A stretch of DNA of 25,448 nucleotides from an uncultured Prevotellaceae bacterium (lineage in GTDB: Bacteria > Bacteroidota > Bacteroidia > Bacteroidales > Muribaculaceae), in assembly GCA_937904375.1 (NCBI GenBank), contig CALDIG010000002.1, positions 1 through 25,448 on the forward strand, given 5' to 3'. Below, piece after piece: positions 16,680 through 23,133 of the stretch. Positions within the stretch are counted from its first letter, which is position 1. Each line of letters begins with the position of its first letter. The notes under the pieces were generated by a model. It did not search any database and had not been told where the DNA came from. It was given only the letters and a program-made list of their open reading frames with translations. Position numbers and translations under genes: made by a program.

Positions 16680-16718
16680 ATTGCCTTGTCAGCTTGTTTA
16701 CTTGTCAGCTTGTTAGCT
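16680..16718 (+). repeat. Octamer array before the first ketoisomerase
   Basis: ATTGC, then CTTGTCAG, CTTGTTTA, CTTGTCAG, CTTGTTAG and CT. It ends 11 bases before the ATG at 16730. No facing partner arm is present in this gap. Confidence 0.88.
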
Positions 16719-16729
16719 TTATATAAAAT

Positions 16730-17131
16730 ATGACAAAACCACAGTTAATAGACCTGCCCAAAATCTGCGACCCACGAGGCAACCTCTCGTTCATTGAGAG
16801 CGAGGGACATGTGCCGTTTGAGGTAAAACGCTGTTATTGGATATATGACGTGCCAGGCGGAATGTATCGTGACGGTCACGCCTTCCGCGAGCAGGACGAG
16901 TTTATCGTGGCGCTGTCGGGAAGCTTTGACGTAGTGCTCAACGATGGCACCGGCGAAAAACGATACCATCTGGCACGCTCCTACTATGGTCTTTATGTGC
17001 CTCGTATGACATGGCGCGCAATAGACAATTTCTCTACCAACTCTGTGGCACTGGTGCTTAGCAGCACTATTTATGACCCTAGCGACTATATCGAAGACTT
17101 CAACGAGTTTATTAAACTGAAAAATGGCTGA
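16730..17131 (+). CDS. WxcM-like cupin, TDP-sugar 3,4-ketoisomerase family (FdtA/QdtA-like)
   Basis: This 133-residue single-domain cupin belongs to the family that moves the keto group of dTDP-4-keto-6-deoxyglucose from C4 to C3. Family blocks are clear: DPRGNLSFIE (14-23), VPFEVKRCYWIYDVPGG (28-44), ALSGSFDVVLNDG (61-73), and a late NFSTNSVALVLSS. The active-site loop reads RDGHAFRE, so H50 is kept but the second histidine of the usual GGHxHK is F52. The gene directly downstream keeps both histidines. The two genes overlap by eight bases and must be co-translated. This copy could have a changed reaction (for example different stereochemistry at C4), act as a partner subunit, or be inactive. 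Confidence 0.82.
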   Translation: MTKPQLIDLPKICDPRGNLSFIESEGHVPFEVKRCYWIYDVPGGMYRDGHAFREQDEFIVALSGSFDVVLNDGTGEKRYHLARSYYGLYVPRMTWRAIDNFSTNSVALVLSSTIYDPSDYIEDFNEFIKLKNG

Positions 17132-17564
17132 AAACGACTATCATAAAACATCAAGTATCGACCAGTGCCAAGTAATTGAGCTTGACAAGCATCATCATGC
17201 CAACGGCAATCTCTCGGTGGTGGAGAACGGCGCGCAGGTGCCTTTCGACATCAAGCGGGTTTATTACCTCTATGATGTGCCTGGCGGCGAAGAGCGTGGT
17301 GGTCATTCTCACAAGCAACTCAGGCAATTCATGGTGGCGATTAGCGGCTCGTTTGATGTGATCATTGATGACGGGGCGCAACAGCGATGCGTCACCCTCA
17401 ACCGTCCCTACAAGGGGTTACTCATAGTGCCTGGCATCTGGAGGGTAATCAACAATTTTTCTTCGGGCGCAGTGTGCCTAGTGCTAGCCTCCGAGCACTA
17501 CAACGAGGAAGACTATGTGCGAGACTATAACGAATTTAAGAAACTAACAAAAATCAAATATTGA
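17124..17564 (+). CDS. TDP-4-keto-6-deoxyglucose 3,4-ketoisomerase (FdtA/QdtA-like cupin)
   Basis: The 146-residue protein resembles FdtA/QdtA, which produce the 3-keto sugar that is later aminated at C3. The complete loop RGGHSHKQLRQF gives H61 and H63, the usual pair of active-site histidines. SGSFDVIIDDG, LNRPYKGLLI and NFSSGAVCLVLASEHY follow as in characterised members. The ATG at 17124 overlaps the stop of the first cupin (17129-17131) within ATGGCTGA. The aminotransferase gene follows. Whether the product has the galacto (Fuc3N) or gluco (Qui3N) configuration cannot be decided from sequence by eye. Confidence 0.88.
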   Translation: MAENDYHKTSSIDQCQVIELDKHHHANGNLSVVENGAQVPFDIKRVYYLYDVPGGEERGGHSHKQLRQFMVAISGSFDVIIDDGAQQRCVTLNRPYKGLLIVPGIWRVINNFSSGAVCLVLASEHYNEEDYVRDYNEFKKLTKIKY

Positions 17565-17602
17565 CAAGTCTTATTGATAGCGTAATCGGGTTGAACAAAA
17601 GC

Positions 17603-17640
17603 ATTGTCTTGTCAGCTCGTTTCTTGTCAGCTTGTCAGCT
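17603..17640 (+). repeat. Octamer array before the aminotransferase
   Basis: ATTGT, then CTTGTCAG, CTCGTTT (one base short), CTTGTCAG, CTTGTCAG and CT. It ends ten bases before the ATG at 17651. It is readable in frame with the downstream gene, but that extension only encodes the repeat. Confidence 0.87.
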
Positions 17641-17650
17641 AAAGAATCAG

Positions 17651-18775
17651 ATGAAATATCAATTCCTTGACTTGGCAAAAGCCAATGAGCCATATATGGA
17701 GCAGCTGCAAGAGGCAGCTTGCAACGTGATAAAATCGGGGCGATACCTTCACGGCGAGCAAACCGAACTCCTGGAGCAGGAAATATCAGGAGTGTGCGAG
17801 GCTAAATACTGCATCGCCGTGAGCAACGGACTCGACGCGCTCAGGCTAATACTTAGAGCGTATATCGAACTCGGTGTGCTTCATCGCGAAGACCATGTGA
17901 TAGTGCCAGCCAACACCTATATCGCCTCGGTGCTCGCCATCAGCGACAACGGCATGATGCCATGCCTGTGCGATGCCCGCCCCGACACGATGAACCTTGA
18001 CTCGTCGCTCATTGAGAACCTCATCACTCCAGCGGTGAGGGCAATCATGCCAGTACACCTCTACGGCACTCCTTGCTGGGACGGGCAGTTGATAGACATC
18101 GCTAAGCGCTACGACCTCAAGGTCATTGAGGATAACGCGCAAGCGATAGGCGCGAGAGCAAGCACACCCGGCCTCTACGGCACTTACACCACAGGAGGGT
18201 TGGGTCACGCCAGCGCAATCAGCTTCTACCCCACCAAGAACCTTGGAGCACTTGGTGATGCTGGTGCTGTGGTAACGAACGATGAAGACCTCGCTAAAGC
18301 GGTGCGAGCTATTGCCAACTATGGCAGCGACCGCCGTTATCACAACATATATTTGGGACTTAATTGCCGCATCGACGAAATTCAGGCCGCCATGCTTAGA
18401 GTGAAACTGCTCTACCTCAACGTGGAGAATATGCGTCGTGATGAGGTGGCAAAAACCTACAACAAGCAAATCACTAATCCACTAGTCAGGAAACCCGACA
18501 TCTTCGACGATATGATACAGATTTGGCATCAGTATGTAATTCGTGTGGAAAAGCGCGACGCGATGCGGGCATATCTAGAGAAAAACGGCGTGATGACCGA
18601 CATTCACTACGCCACACCGCCTCACCGCCAACCTTGCTACCGCAGATTCCTATCCTATAAGTTGCCTGTGACCAACGACATTGCCGACCATGCCATCAGC
18701 CTCCCCATCGGTCACCCCATCACCCCCGACGATGCCGAGCAGATTGCACAGATTATCAACGATTTCAAGGGATAA
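17651..18775 (+). CDS. DegT/DnrJ/EryC1/StrS-family PLP aminotransferase, sugar 3-aminating (FdtB/QdtB-like)
   Basis: This 374-residue enzyme would transfer an amino group to the 3-keto sugar made by the upstream ketoisomerase, giving a dTDP-3-amino-3,6-dideoxyhexose. It is a full-length fold I aminotransferase: SGRYLHG near 29, the PLP-contact block VSNGLDALRL at 57-66, D161 in VIEDNAQAIGA, and the Schiff-base lysine K196 in SFYPTKNLGALGDAGAV. I place the start at 17651 (MKYQFLDL), because homologues begin there. An in-frame ATG or other start further upstream would only add translation of the octamer array. No N-acetyltransferase (FdtC/QdtC) is found next to it. Confidence 0.9.
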   Translation: MKYQFLDLAKANEPYMEQLQEAACNVIKSGRYLHGEQTELLEQEISGVCEAKYCIAVSNGLDALRLILRAYIELGVLHREDHVIVPANTYIASVLAISDNGMMPCLCDARPDTMNLDSSLIENLITPAVRAIMPVHLYGTPCWDGQLIDIAKRYDLKVIEDNAQAIGARASTPGLYGTYTTGGLGHASAISFYPTKNLGALGDAGAVVTNDEDLAKAVRAIANYGSDRRYHNIYLGLNCRIDEIQAAMLRVKLLYLNVENMRRDEVAKTYNKQITNPLVRKPDIFDDMIQIWHQYVIRVEKRDAMRAYLEKNGVMTDIHYATPPHRQPCYRRFLSYKLPVTNDIADHAISLPIGHPITPDDAEQIAQIINDFKG

Positions 18776-18790
18776 CTAGCTTACAGAGTG

Positions 18791-18900
18791 GAGAGGGCAA
18801 TGCACAATGCACAATTCATAATGCATAATGCACAATTTAGTTCTTCTAGAACATCTAGTAATTCTAGAACAACTTGCCAAAACTAAAAACTGACAACTTA
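18791..18900 (+). repeat. Composite short-unit repeat, copy 1 (before the MBOAT gene)
   Basis: This 110-base element recurs, slightly shorter, at 21544. It starts GAGAGGGC, then has six heptamers of the AATGCAC/AATTCAT type. A segment of TCTAGAACA, TCTAGTAAT and TCTAGAACA units with XbaI-like TCTAGA palindromes follows, then heptamers of the CTAAAAA/CTGACAA type. It runs right up to the MBOAT ATG. Confidence 0.88.
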
Positions 18901-20301
18901 ATGCAGTTTGACAGCTATATATATGCTATATTCTTGCCATTAGTGTTTGCTGGCTACTGGATTTTGCGCAATAAACTGCTGTGGCAAAATCTTTTTCTGC
19001 TTGTGGCAAGCTATATCTTTTATGGCTGGTGGGACTGGAGATTTTTAGGGCTAATCATTATCACCTCTGCCACAACATTTCTCTCGGGATTAGTTATCAA
19101 GGACGACCACTCCAGACGTTCTAAAGCCTGGCTCACGCTAAATCTCATCATCAACCTCGGCATCCTCGCCACGTTTAAATATTTCAACTTCTTCAAGGAC
19201 TCGTTTGCCGACATTCTGCGGCTCTTTGGCGCTAATCCCGACTGGCCCACTCTCGGCATACTGCTGCCGGTGGGCATCTCATTCTATACCTTGCAAGCCA
19301 TCAGCTACAGTTTCGACGTGTATAACGGCAAAACTCAGCCTACACACAATGTGGTGGCATTCTTTGTCTATATCGCCTTTTTCCCGCAGTTGGTGGCTGG
19401 TCCCATCGAACGAGCGAGAAATCTGCTGCCGCAATTCCTGAAAAAGAAAAACTTCGACTACTATAACGCCGTGATAGGTATGCGCCAAATCTTGTGGGGG
19501 CTGGTGAAGAAACTCGTCATTGCCGACAATCTAGCTGGTCATGTCGATAACCTGCTCTACCACCCCTCGGTGATGAGCGCATCATCAATCATCATGGCGG
19601 CAATCCTCTTCGCCTTCCAGATTTATGCTGACTTTTCGGGATATAGCGATATCGCTATCGGGTCGGCACGGCTGTTCAACATAAAACTGCTGCCAAACTT
19701 CAACTTCCCGTTCTTTTCACGCAACATGAAAGAGTTGTGGCAGCGGTGGCATATATCGTTAATGGCGTGGCTCAGGGAATATCTCTACTTCCCACTTGGC
19801 GGCTCGCGGCGAGGCAAGTGGCGCACCTGCCTTAATATAATGATAGTCTTCGCGATTTCAGGGCTGTGGCACGGCGCCGACTGGACTTTTGTGATTTGGG
19901 GCACTGTCAATGGCTTGATGTTGTTGCCTTTTGTGTTCGTCAAGAAGAAAAGCCACACTGACCATGCCCTGCTGCGTGACATTCCAAAATGCCTGCTCAC
20001 GTTCCTGATTTTTGCGCTAATATTCTTGTCGTTCCACTCGCCTGGCATCGCACACCTGCAGGAATGTCTTAGTGTCTTGATTCATGGCAGCTATTTTACC
20101 ATGCCAATGGGCATCACGGCATTACTATACTACATTGTGCCGTTTGTTGTGGTGGAATGGCTTGGACGCAAGCAGGAATTTCCCATTATGACCCTGAAAA
20201 TGCCCACCGTAGCACGCTGGGCAATCTACTGGACGCTGCTGTTCATCATCGCTTTCTACGGCGCGAAAGCCGATATTCAATACATTTATTTTCAATTCTA
20301 A
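18901..20301 (+). CDS. MBOAT-family membrane O-acyltransferase (AlgI/DltB-like)
   Basis: The 466-residue polytopic inner-membrane protein would pass an acyl, usually acetyl, group through the membrane for attachment to an exported glycan. Hydrophobic helices run throughout. Family signatures are IFYGWWDWRF near 38, ILLPVGISFYTLQ near 120, FVYIAFFPQLVAGPIER near 155, and FADFSGYSDIAIG in the variant YADFSGYSDIAIG near 245. The two conserved histidines are H284 in QRWHISL and H324 in SGLWHGADW, the second being the expected catalytic residue. I start at 18901, because nine more upstream codons lie inside the repeat element. The next gene is the expected SGNH partner. Together with the amino-sugar genes this points to an acylated capsule or O-antigen-like glycan. 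Confidence 0.93.
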   Translation: MQFDSYIYAIFLPLVFAGYWILRNKLLWQNLFLLVASYIFYGWWDWRFLGLIIITSATTFLSGLVIKDDHSRRSKAWLTLNLIINLGILATFKYFNFFKDSFADILRLFGANPDWPTLGILLPVGISFYTLQAISYSFDVYNGKTQPTHNVVAFFVYIAFFPQLVAGPIERARNLLPQFLKKKNFDYYNAVIGMRQILWGLVKKLVIADNLAGHVDNLLYHPSVMSASSIIMAAILFAFQIYADFSGYSDIAIGSARLFNIKLLPNFNFPFFSRNMKELWQRWHISLMAWLREYLYFPLGGSRRGKWRTCLNIMIVFAISGLWHGADWTFVIWGTVNGLMLLPFVFVKKKSHTDHALLRDIPKCLLTFLIFALIFLSFHSPGIAHLQECLSVLIHGSYFTMPMGITALLYYIVPFVVVEWLGRKQEFPIMTLKMPTVARWAIYWTLLFIIAFYGAKADIQYIYFQF

Positions 20302-20315
20302 TCAATGCACAATGG

Positions 20316-20472
20316 AGCTAACAAGCTAACAAGTAAACAAGCAAACAAGGCAATAGTGGAGAGGTGAGAGTGGAGAGTTCTCCGATTTCCAATCCTCGAT
20401 TTCCGATAAACGATAAACGATAAAATAATTACACTTGCCTCGTCAGCTCCTCAGCCCGTTCGCTCGTCAGCT
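20316..20472. repeat. Facing octamer arrays between the MBOAT and SGNH genes
   Basis: The left arm (20316-20356) is AG, CTAACAAG, CTAACAAG, TAAACAAG, CAAACAAG, GCAATAG. The right arm (20434-20472) is CTTGC, CTCGTCAG, CTCCTCAG, CCCGTTCG, CTCGTCAG, CT, ending nine bases before the ATG at 20482. The spacer holds heptamer stretches (TGGAGAG, GTGAGAG, TGGAGAG; and ATAAACG twice then ATAAAAT). Confidence 0.87.
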
Positions 20473-20481
20473 TTAAATAAT

Positions 20482-21525
20482 ATGAAAGACTCTATGAAAA
20501 AATTCTGCCTGCGCACTCTGCTTGCCGCCTTGCCAGTGATTCTTTTCATGGCATTCTATGCCATTGTTGACCCGTTCCACATCATTCATCCTGTCACTAG
20601 CGATGCGCAAGGTAGAGACTCTATAATTGTGAGCAATAACGCCGGTTTCACTTCGGTAGAGACTTATATGCTCTATAATGACCAATATCATTACGACTCG
20701 TTTATCTTTGGTTCATCAATGTCGCAGAACTATAAGGCGAGCTACTGGCAGCCCTATCTTGACAGTACCGCCTCAATCCTCCACTTCGACGCTTCGATGG
20801 AAACACTCACTGGCATCATCAACAAGATGCGATTTCTAAACAACCATGGCACCACAATCAAGAACGCACTAATAGTAATCGAAGTCGAAATGCTTGGTCG
20901 CCAACCCCTTGAGGACGATATTCTCTACGTCCAGCACCCGGCGACTTCTGGAGCATCGAATTGGTTTCATGTGCACACTCAATTTTTCAATGCCTTCCGC
21001 GATATAGAGCAACTTAAATATGCCTTTTCACATCCTGCCTCTACCCTATCCCAAATCTCCGACATCGCCCCCGACAGAATTGACCACCTTAACGAGATGT
21101 ACTATGGTGATATCGACTCTATTATTGCTGTCTGTCCTGACAAATTCTTCACGCCCGAACGGTTGGCGAAACGCAAGCGGGCTATACTGCCATCGGCTTC
21201 GCCGCCAGCCATCGACGAGACGGTGGAGGAACAGCTCAAAACCATCAAGGACATCCTCTACAAGAACCACACCAACTACATCATTATCGTGCCACCGCGA
21301 GCCACCAATCCACAGCTCAAGTGGCAAGACTTGTGGGTGATGAAGACTATCTTCGGTGAGGAAAAAGTTCATGACTTCAGTGGCGTTCCAGAGTATGTCA
21401 ACGACGAGACATTATACTACGACAAAGCCGCCCACCTAATATCATCGAAATGCAAGATTCTGCTCGACAGCGCATACTATGAGCAGCAGCACCTCATCAT
21501 CAAGAATCCATACTTTCGCTTTTAG
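20482..21525 (+). CDS. Membrane-anchored SGNH/GDSL-like protein, probable acyltransferase partner of the MBOAT (AlgJ/AlgX/DltD-like)
   Basis: The 347-residue protein has one N-terminal hydrophobic anchor (about 8-28), with the rest predicted periplasmic. The block FIFGSSMSQNY (75-84) places S79 where the SGNH nucleophile lies. The C-terminal YYDKAAH places D314 and H318 as the remaining catalytic pair, although the spacing DxxxH is one longer than the usual DxxH. An ALIVIEVEM strand near 130-140 and an NYIIIVPPRATNP block near 277-290 fit the flavodoxin-like core. It lies just after the MBOAT gene, the classic pairing in glycan O-acetylation systems. The exact acyl group and glycan are unknown. 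The start could be 20482 or 20494; both leave the anchor intact. Confidence 0.75.
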   Translation: MKDSMKKFCLRTLLAALPVILFMAFYAIVDPFHIIHPVTSDAQGRDSIIVSNNAGFTSVETYMLYNDQYHYDSFIFGSSMSQNYKASYWQPYLDSTASILHFDASMETLTGIINKMRFLNNHGTTIKNALIVIEVEMLGRQPLEDDILYVQHPATSGASNWFHVHTQFFNAFRDIEQLKYAFSHPASTLSQISDIAPDRIDHLNEMYYGDIDSIIAVCPDKFFTPERLAKRKRAILPSASPPAIDETVEEQLKTIKDILYKNHTNYIIIVPPRATNPQLKWQDLWVMKTIFGEEKVHDFSGVPEYVNDETLYYDKAAHLISSKCKILLDSAYYEQQHLIIKNPYFRF

Positions 21526-21543
21526 AGTTTAGAGGGGAGAGTT

Positions 21544-21654
21544 GAGAGGGCAATGCACAATGCATAATTCATAATGCACAATCTAGTTCTTCTAGAACAT
21601 CTAGTAATTCTAGAACAACTAGACAAAACTAAAAACTGATAACTAAAAACTAAT
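21544..21654 (+). repeat. Composite short-unit repeat, copy 2 (before murI)
   Basis: This is the second copy of the element at 18791, near identical through the GAGAGGGC start, the TCTAGAACA block and the CTAAAAA units. The heptamer part has five units instead of six, and the tail carries extra CTGATAA, CTAAAAA and CTAATAT units. Heptamers of AGAGTTT/AGAGGGG type precede it at about 21524-21543. Confidence 0.87.
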
Positions 21655-21666
21655 ATAACATTTGTT

Positions 21667-21697
21667 TTTGTTTTTTTGCAGGTTTATTTTACCTTTG
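21667..21697 (+). promoter_or_regulatory. Bacteroidota-type promoter of murI
   Basis: TTTG (21667-21670), 19 bases, then TACCTTTG (21690-21697) is an exact consensus match. Transcription would start near 21702, with a leader of about 75 bases. Confidence 0.8.
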
Positions 21698-21740
21698 CAC
21701 TTAAGTTTCACAAACTATTCTTTTCTCAGCTACCAACTGT

Positions 21741-21776
21741 GAACTATTAACTTTGAACTATTAACTTTGAACTATT
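21741..21776 (+). repeat. 14-base tandem repeat abutting the murI start
   Basis: GAACTATTAACTTT occurs at 21741-21754 and exactly again at 21755-21768. A third partial copy, GAACTATT, ends at 21776, and the ATG of murI begins at the next base. The repeat lies in the transcribed leader. Confidence 0.85.
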
Positions 21777-22610
21777 ATGATATACAGCTCACAACCAGCT
21801 CCTATCGGCGTTTTTGACTCTGGATTTGGAGGTCTTTCAATCTTGAGGGAGATAAGAAAGGTGTTGCCGCAATATGACTACATCTTTCTCGGCGACAATG
21901 CCCGCGCGCCATACGGGAATCGCTCCTTCCAGCTTGTATATGACTTCACACTGCAAGCAGTGAAATATCTCTTCTCTCAAGGCTGCCATCTTGTTATTCT
22001 CGCCTGTAACACTGCCTCGGCAAAGGCGTTGCGCTCAATTCAGCAGCGCGACCTCAACAGTCTTGATCCAAACCGCCGAGTGCTTGGAGTGATACGTCCA
22101 ACAGTAGAGGAGATTGGTAACATAACCAAAAGCCGCAAAGTGGGAGTATTTGGAACGCCAGGCACCGTGCAGAGCCTGTCCTACGACATTGAGATTGCCA
22201 AGCTGCACCCCGACATCAAGGTCTATAGCCACGCCTGCCCCATGTGGGTACCGCTGGTCGAGAACCGTGAGAGCGATGGACCAGGTGCCGACTATTTCGT
22301 GGAGAAAGACGTGAAAGCCCTCATGTCGCAATGCGGCGACATAGATTCCATAATTCTTGGTTGCACGCACTACCCTCTTCTCTACGACAAAATCAGGAAA
22401 TACACTCCCGAAGGCGTAAAGATAATCGAACAGGGGCCCATCGTGGCGGCAAGCCTAAAAGACTACCTCCGCCGACATCCCGAGATGGAAACGCGCTGCA
22501 CTCAAGGCGGCACCTGCCAATACTGTACCACCGAAGACGCTTCACGTTTCTCCCCCCTAGCCTCCATCTTCGTCAACCACACAGTAGAGGCGCAGCATGT
22601 GACACTGTAG
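21777..22610 (+). CDS. murI: Glutamate racemase
   Basis: It interconverts L- and D-glutamate and supplies D-Glu for the second residue of the peptidoglycan stem peptide. The 277-residue cytoplasmic enzyme shows IGVFDSGFGGLS (10-21), LGDNARAPYG (38-47) and both catalytic cysteines: C77 in ACNTASAKALR and C196 in GCTHYPLL. It has its own consensus promoter and a 14-base repeat leading into the start codon, so it appears to be transcribed separately from the glycan cassette. The stop is followed after four bases by an octamer array pair that faces the convergent TPR gene. Confidence 0.97.
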   Translation: MIYSSQPAPIGVFDSGFGGLSILREIRKVLPQYDYIFLGDNARAPYGNRSFQLVYDFTLQAVKYLFSQGCHLVILACNTASAKALRSIQQRDLNSLDPNRRVLGVIRPTVEEIGNITKSRKVGVFGTPGTVQSLSYDIEIAKLHPDIKVYSHACPMWVPLVENRESDGPGADYFVEKDVKALMSQCGDIDSIILGCTHYPLLYDKIRKYTPEGVKIIEQGPIVAASLKDYLRRHPEMETRCTQGGTCQYCTTEDASRFSPLASIFVNHTVEAQHVTL

Positions 22611-22614
22611 TTAT

Positions 22615-22713
22615 AGCTGACGAGCTAACAAGCTGACGAGCTGACAAGGCAATAGCAGTTGTTGCAACATTACACTTGCCTTGTCAGCTCGTTTGCTCGT
22701 CAGCTTGTTAGCT
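22615..22713. repeat. Facing octamer arrays between convergent murI and TPR gene
   Basis: The left arm (22615-22655) is AG, CTGACGAG, CTAACAAG, CTGACGAG, CTGACAAG, GCAATAG. The right arm (22676-22713) is TTGC, CTTGTCAG, CTCGTTTG, CTCGTCAG, CTTGTTAG, CT. The arms are complementary over about 38 bases with six non-matching positions, and a palindrome TGTTGCAACA sits in the loop. The right arm overlaps the minus-strand stop codon at 22712-22714. It could act as a bidirectional terminator. Confidence 0.9.
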
Positions 22714-23011
22714 ATGGATTGTAAAGGTCGTGGTTATAGAAGTCTAGGATTTCTAAGGCATGGGCGTAGGCTTGCTTAGCGGGACTTTTGGGGTCACGTT
22801 CTGACGCTTCAAGCCAACTACTCATAGCCTTACCCCATTCACCTAATTGACGATAAGCATTGCCGCGCATGTAAAACAGTTGCGCTATATATTTCTTATT
22901 CTCGTCACTGTCCTCTTGCTCAATGATATAATCGCAATGTGCTATCACGTCGCGCGACTCGCTGCGACTGAGCATATCTTTAATCTGTTGTAGTGTTTTT
23001 TCCATATCCAT
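22712..23011 (-). CDS. Small tetratricopeptide-repeat protein
   Basis: The protein has 99 residues (97 if the next ATG at 23005 is used). The central part fits TPR helices: IAQLFYMRGNAYRQLGEWG followed by KAMSSWLEASERDPKS has the W/LGxxY...A..A.DP pattern, preceded by a helix ending in CDYIIEQEDSD. Such proteins act as binding scaffolds; the partner is unknown. A longer upstream frame from 23035 would add residues encoded across the promoter box TACCTTTG, so I reject it. The stop TAG is part of an octamer repeat arm. It is transcribed divergently from the HerA-like gene. Confidence 0.75.
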   Translation of the reverse strand: MDMEKTLQQIKDMLSRSESRDVIAHCDYIIEQEDSDENKKYIAQLFYMRGNAYRQLGEWGKAMSSWLEASERDPKSPAKQAYAHALEILDFYNHDLYNP

Positions 23012-23014
23012 ACG

Positions 23015-23022
23015 CAAAGGTA
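23015..23022 (-). promoter_or_regulatory. -7 promoter element of the TPR gene
   Basis: On the minus strand TACCTTTG matches TAnnTTTG and ends four bases before the ATG at 23011. The implied transcription start is therefore at or next to the start codon (leaderless, or a leader of a few bases to 23005). No well-spaced -33 TTTG is visible; a candidate lies 24 bases away at 23050-23047. Confidence 0.55.
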
Positions 23023-23076
23023 GCAATAAAAACAAAAACTTATTAACAAAAATGACTTTTTTTGCTATAAACAGTG

Positions 23077-23105
23077 TTGTTTTTTATAATAATGTTGTAT
23101 TTTTG
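23077..23105 (+). promoter_or_regulatory. Bacteroidota-type promoter of the HerA-like gene
   Basis: TTG (23077-23079), 18 bases, then TATTTTTG (23098-23105), 28 bases before the ATG at 23134. Confidence 0.65.
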
Positions 23106-23133
23106 TGGAAAATAGAATAAAATCTCTGAAATC

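Noticed and set aside
17561..17650. Upstream start for the aminotransferase
   Set aside because: The added 30 codons only translate the octamer array, and homologues begin at MKYQFLDL-type sequence.
18874..18900. Upstream start for the MBOAT protein
   Set aside because: The nine extra codons lie in the composite repeat, and MBOAT proteins of this type begin with M-x-F-x-S-Y.
20316..22713. Insertion sequence or transposon ends
   Set aside because: The facing arrays look like terminal inverted repeats, but they enclose no transposase and show no target-site duplication.
23012..23035. Upstream start for the TPR protein
   Set aside because: The extra codons are read across the TACCTTTG promoter box.
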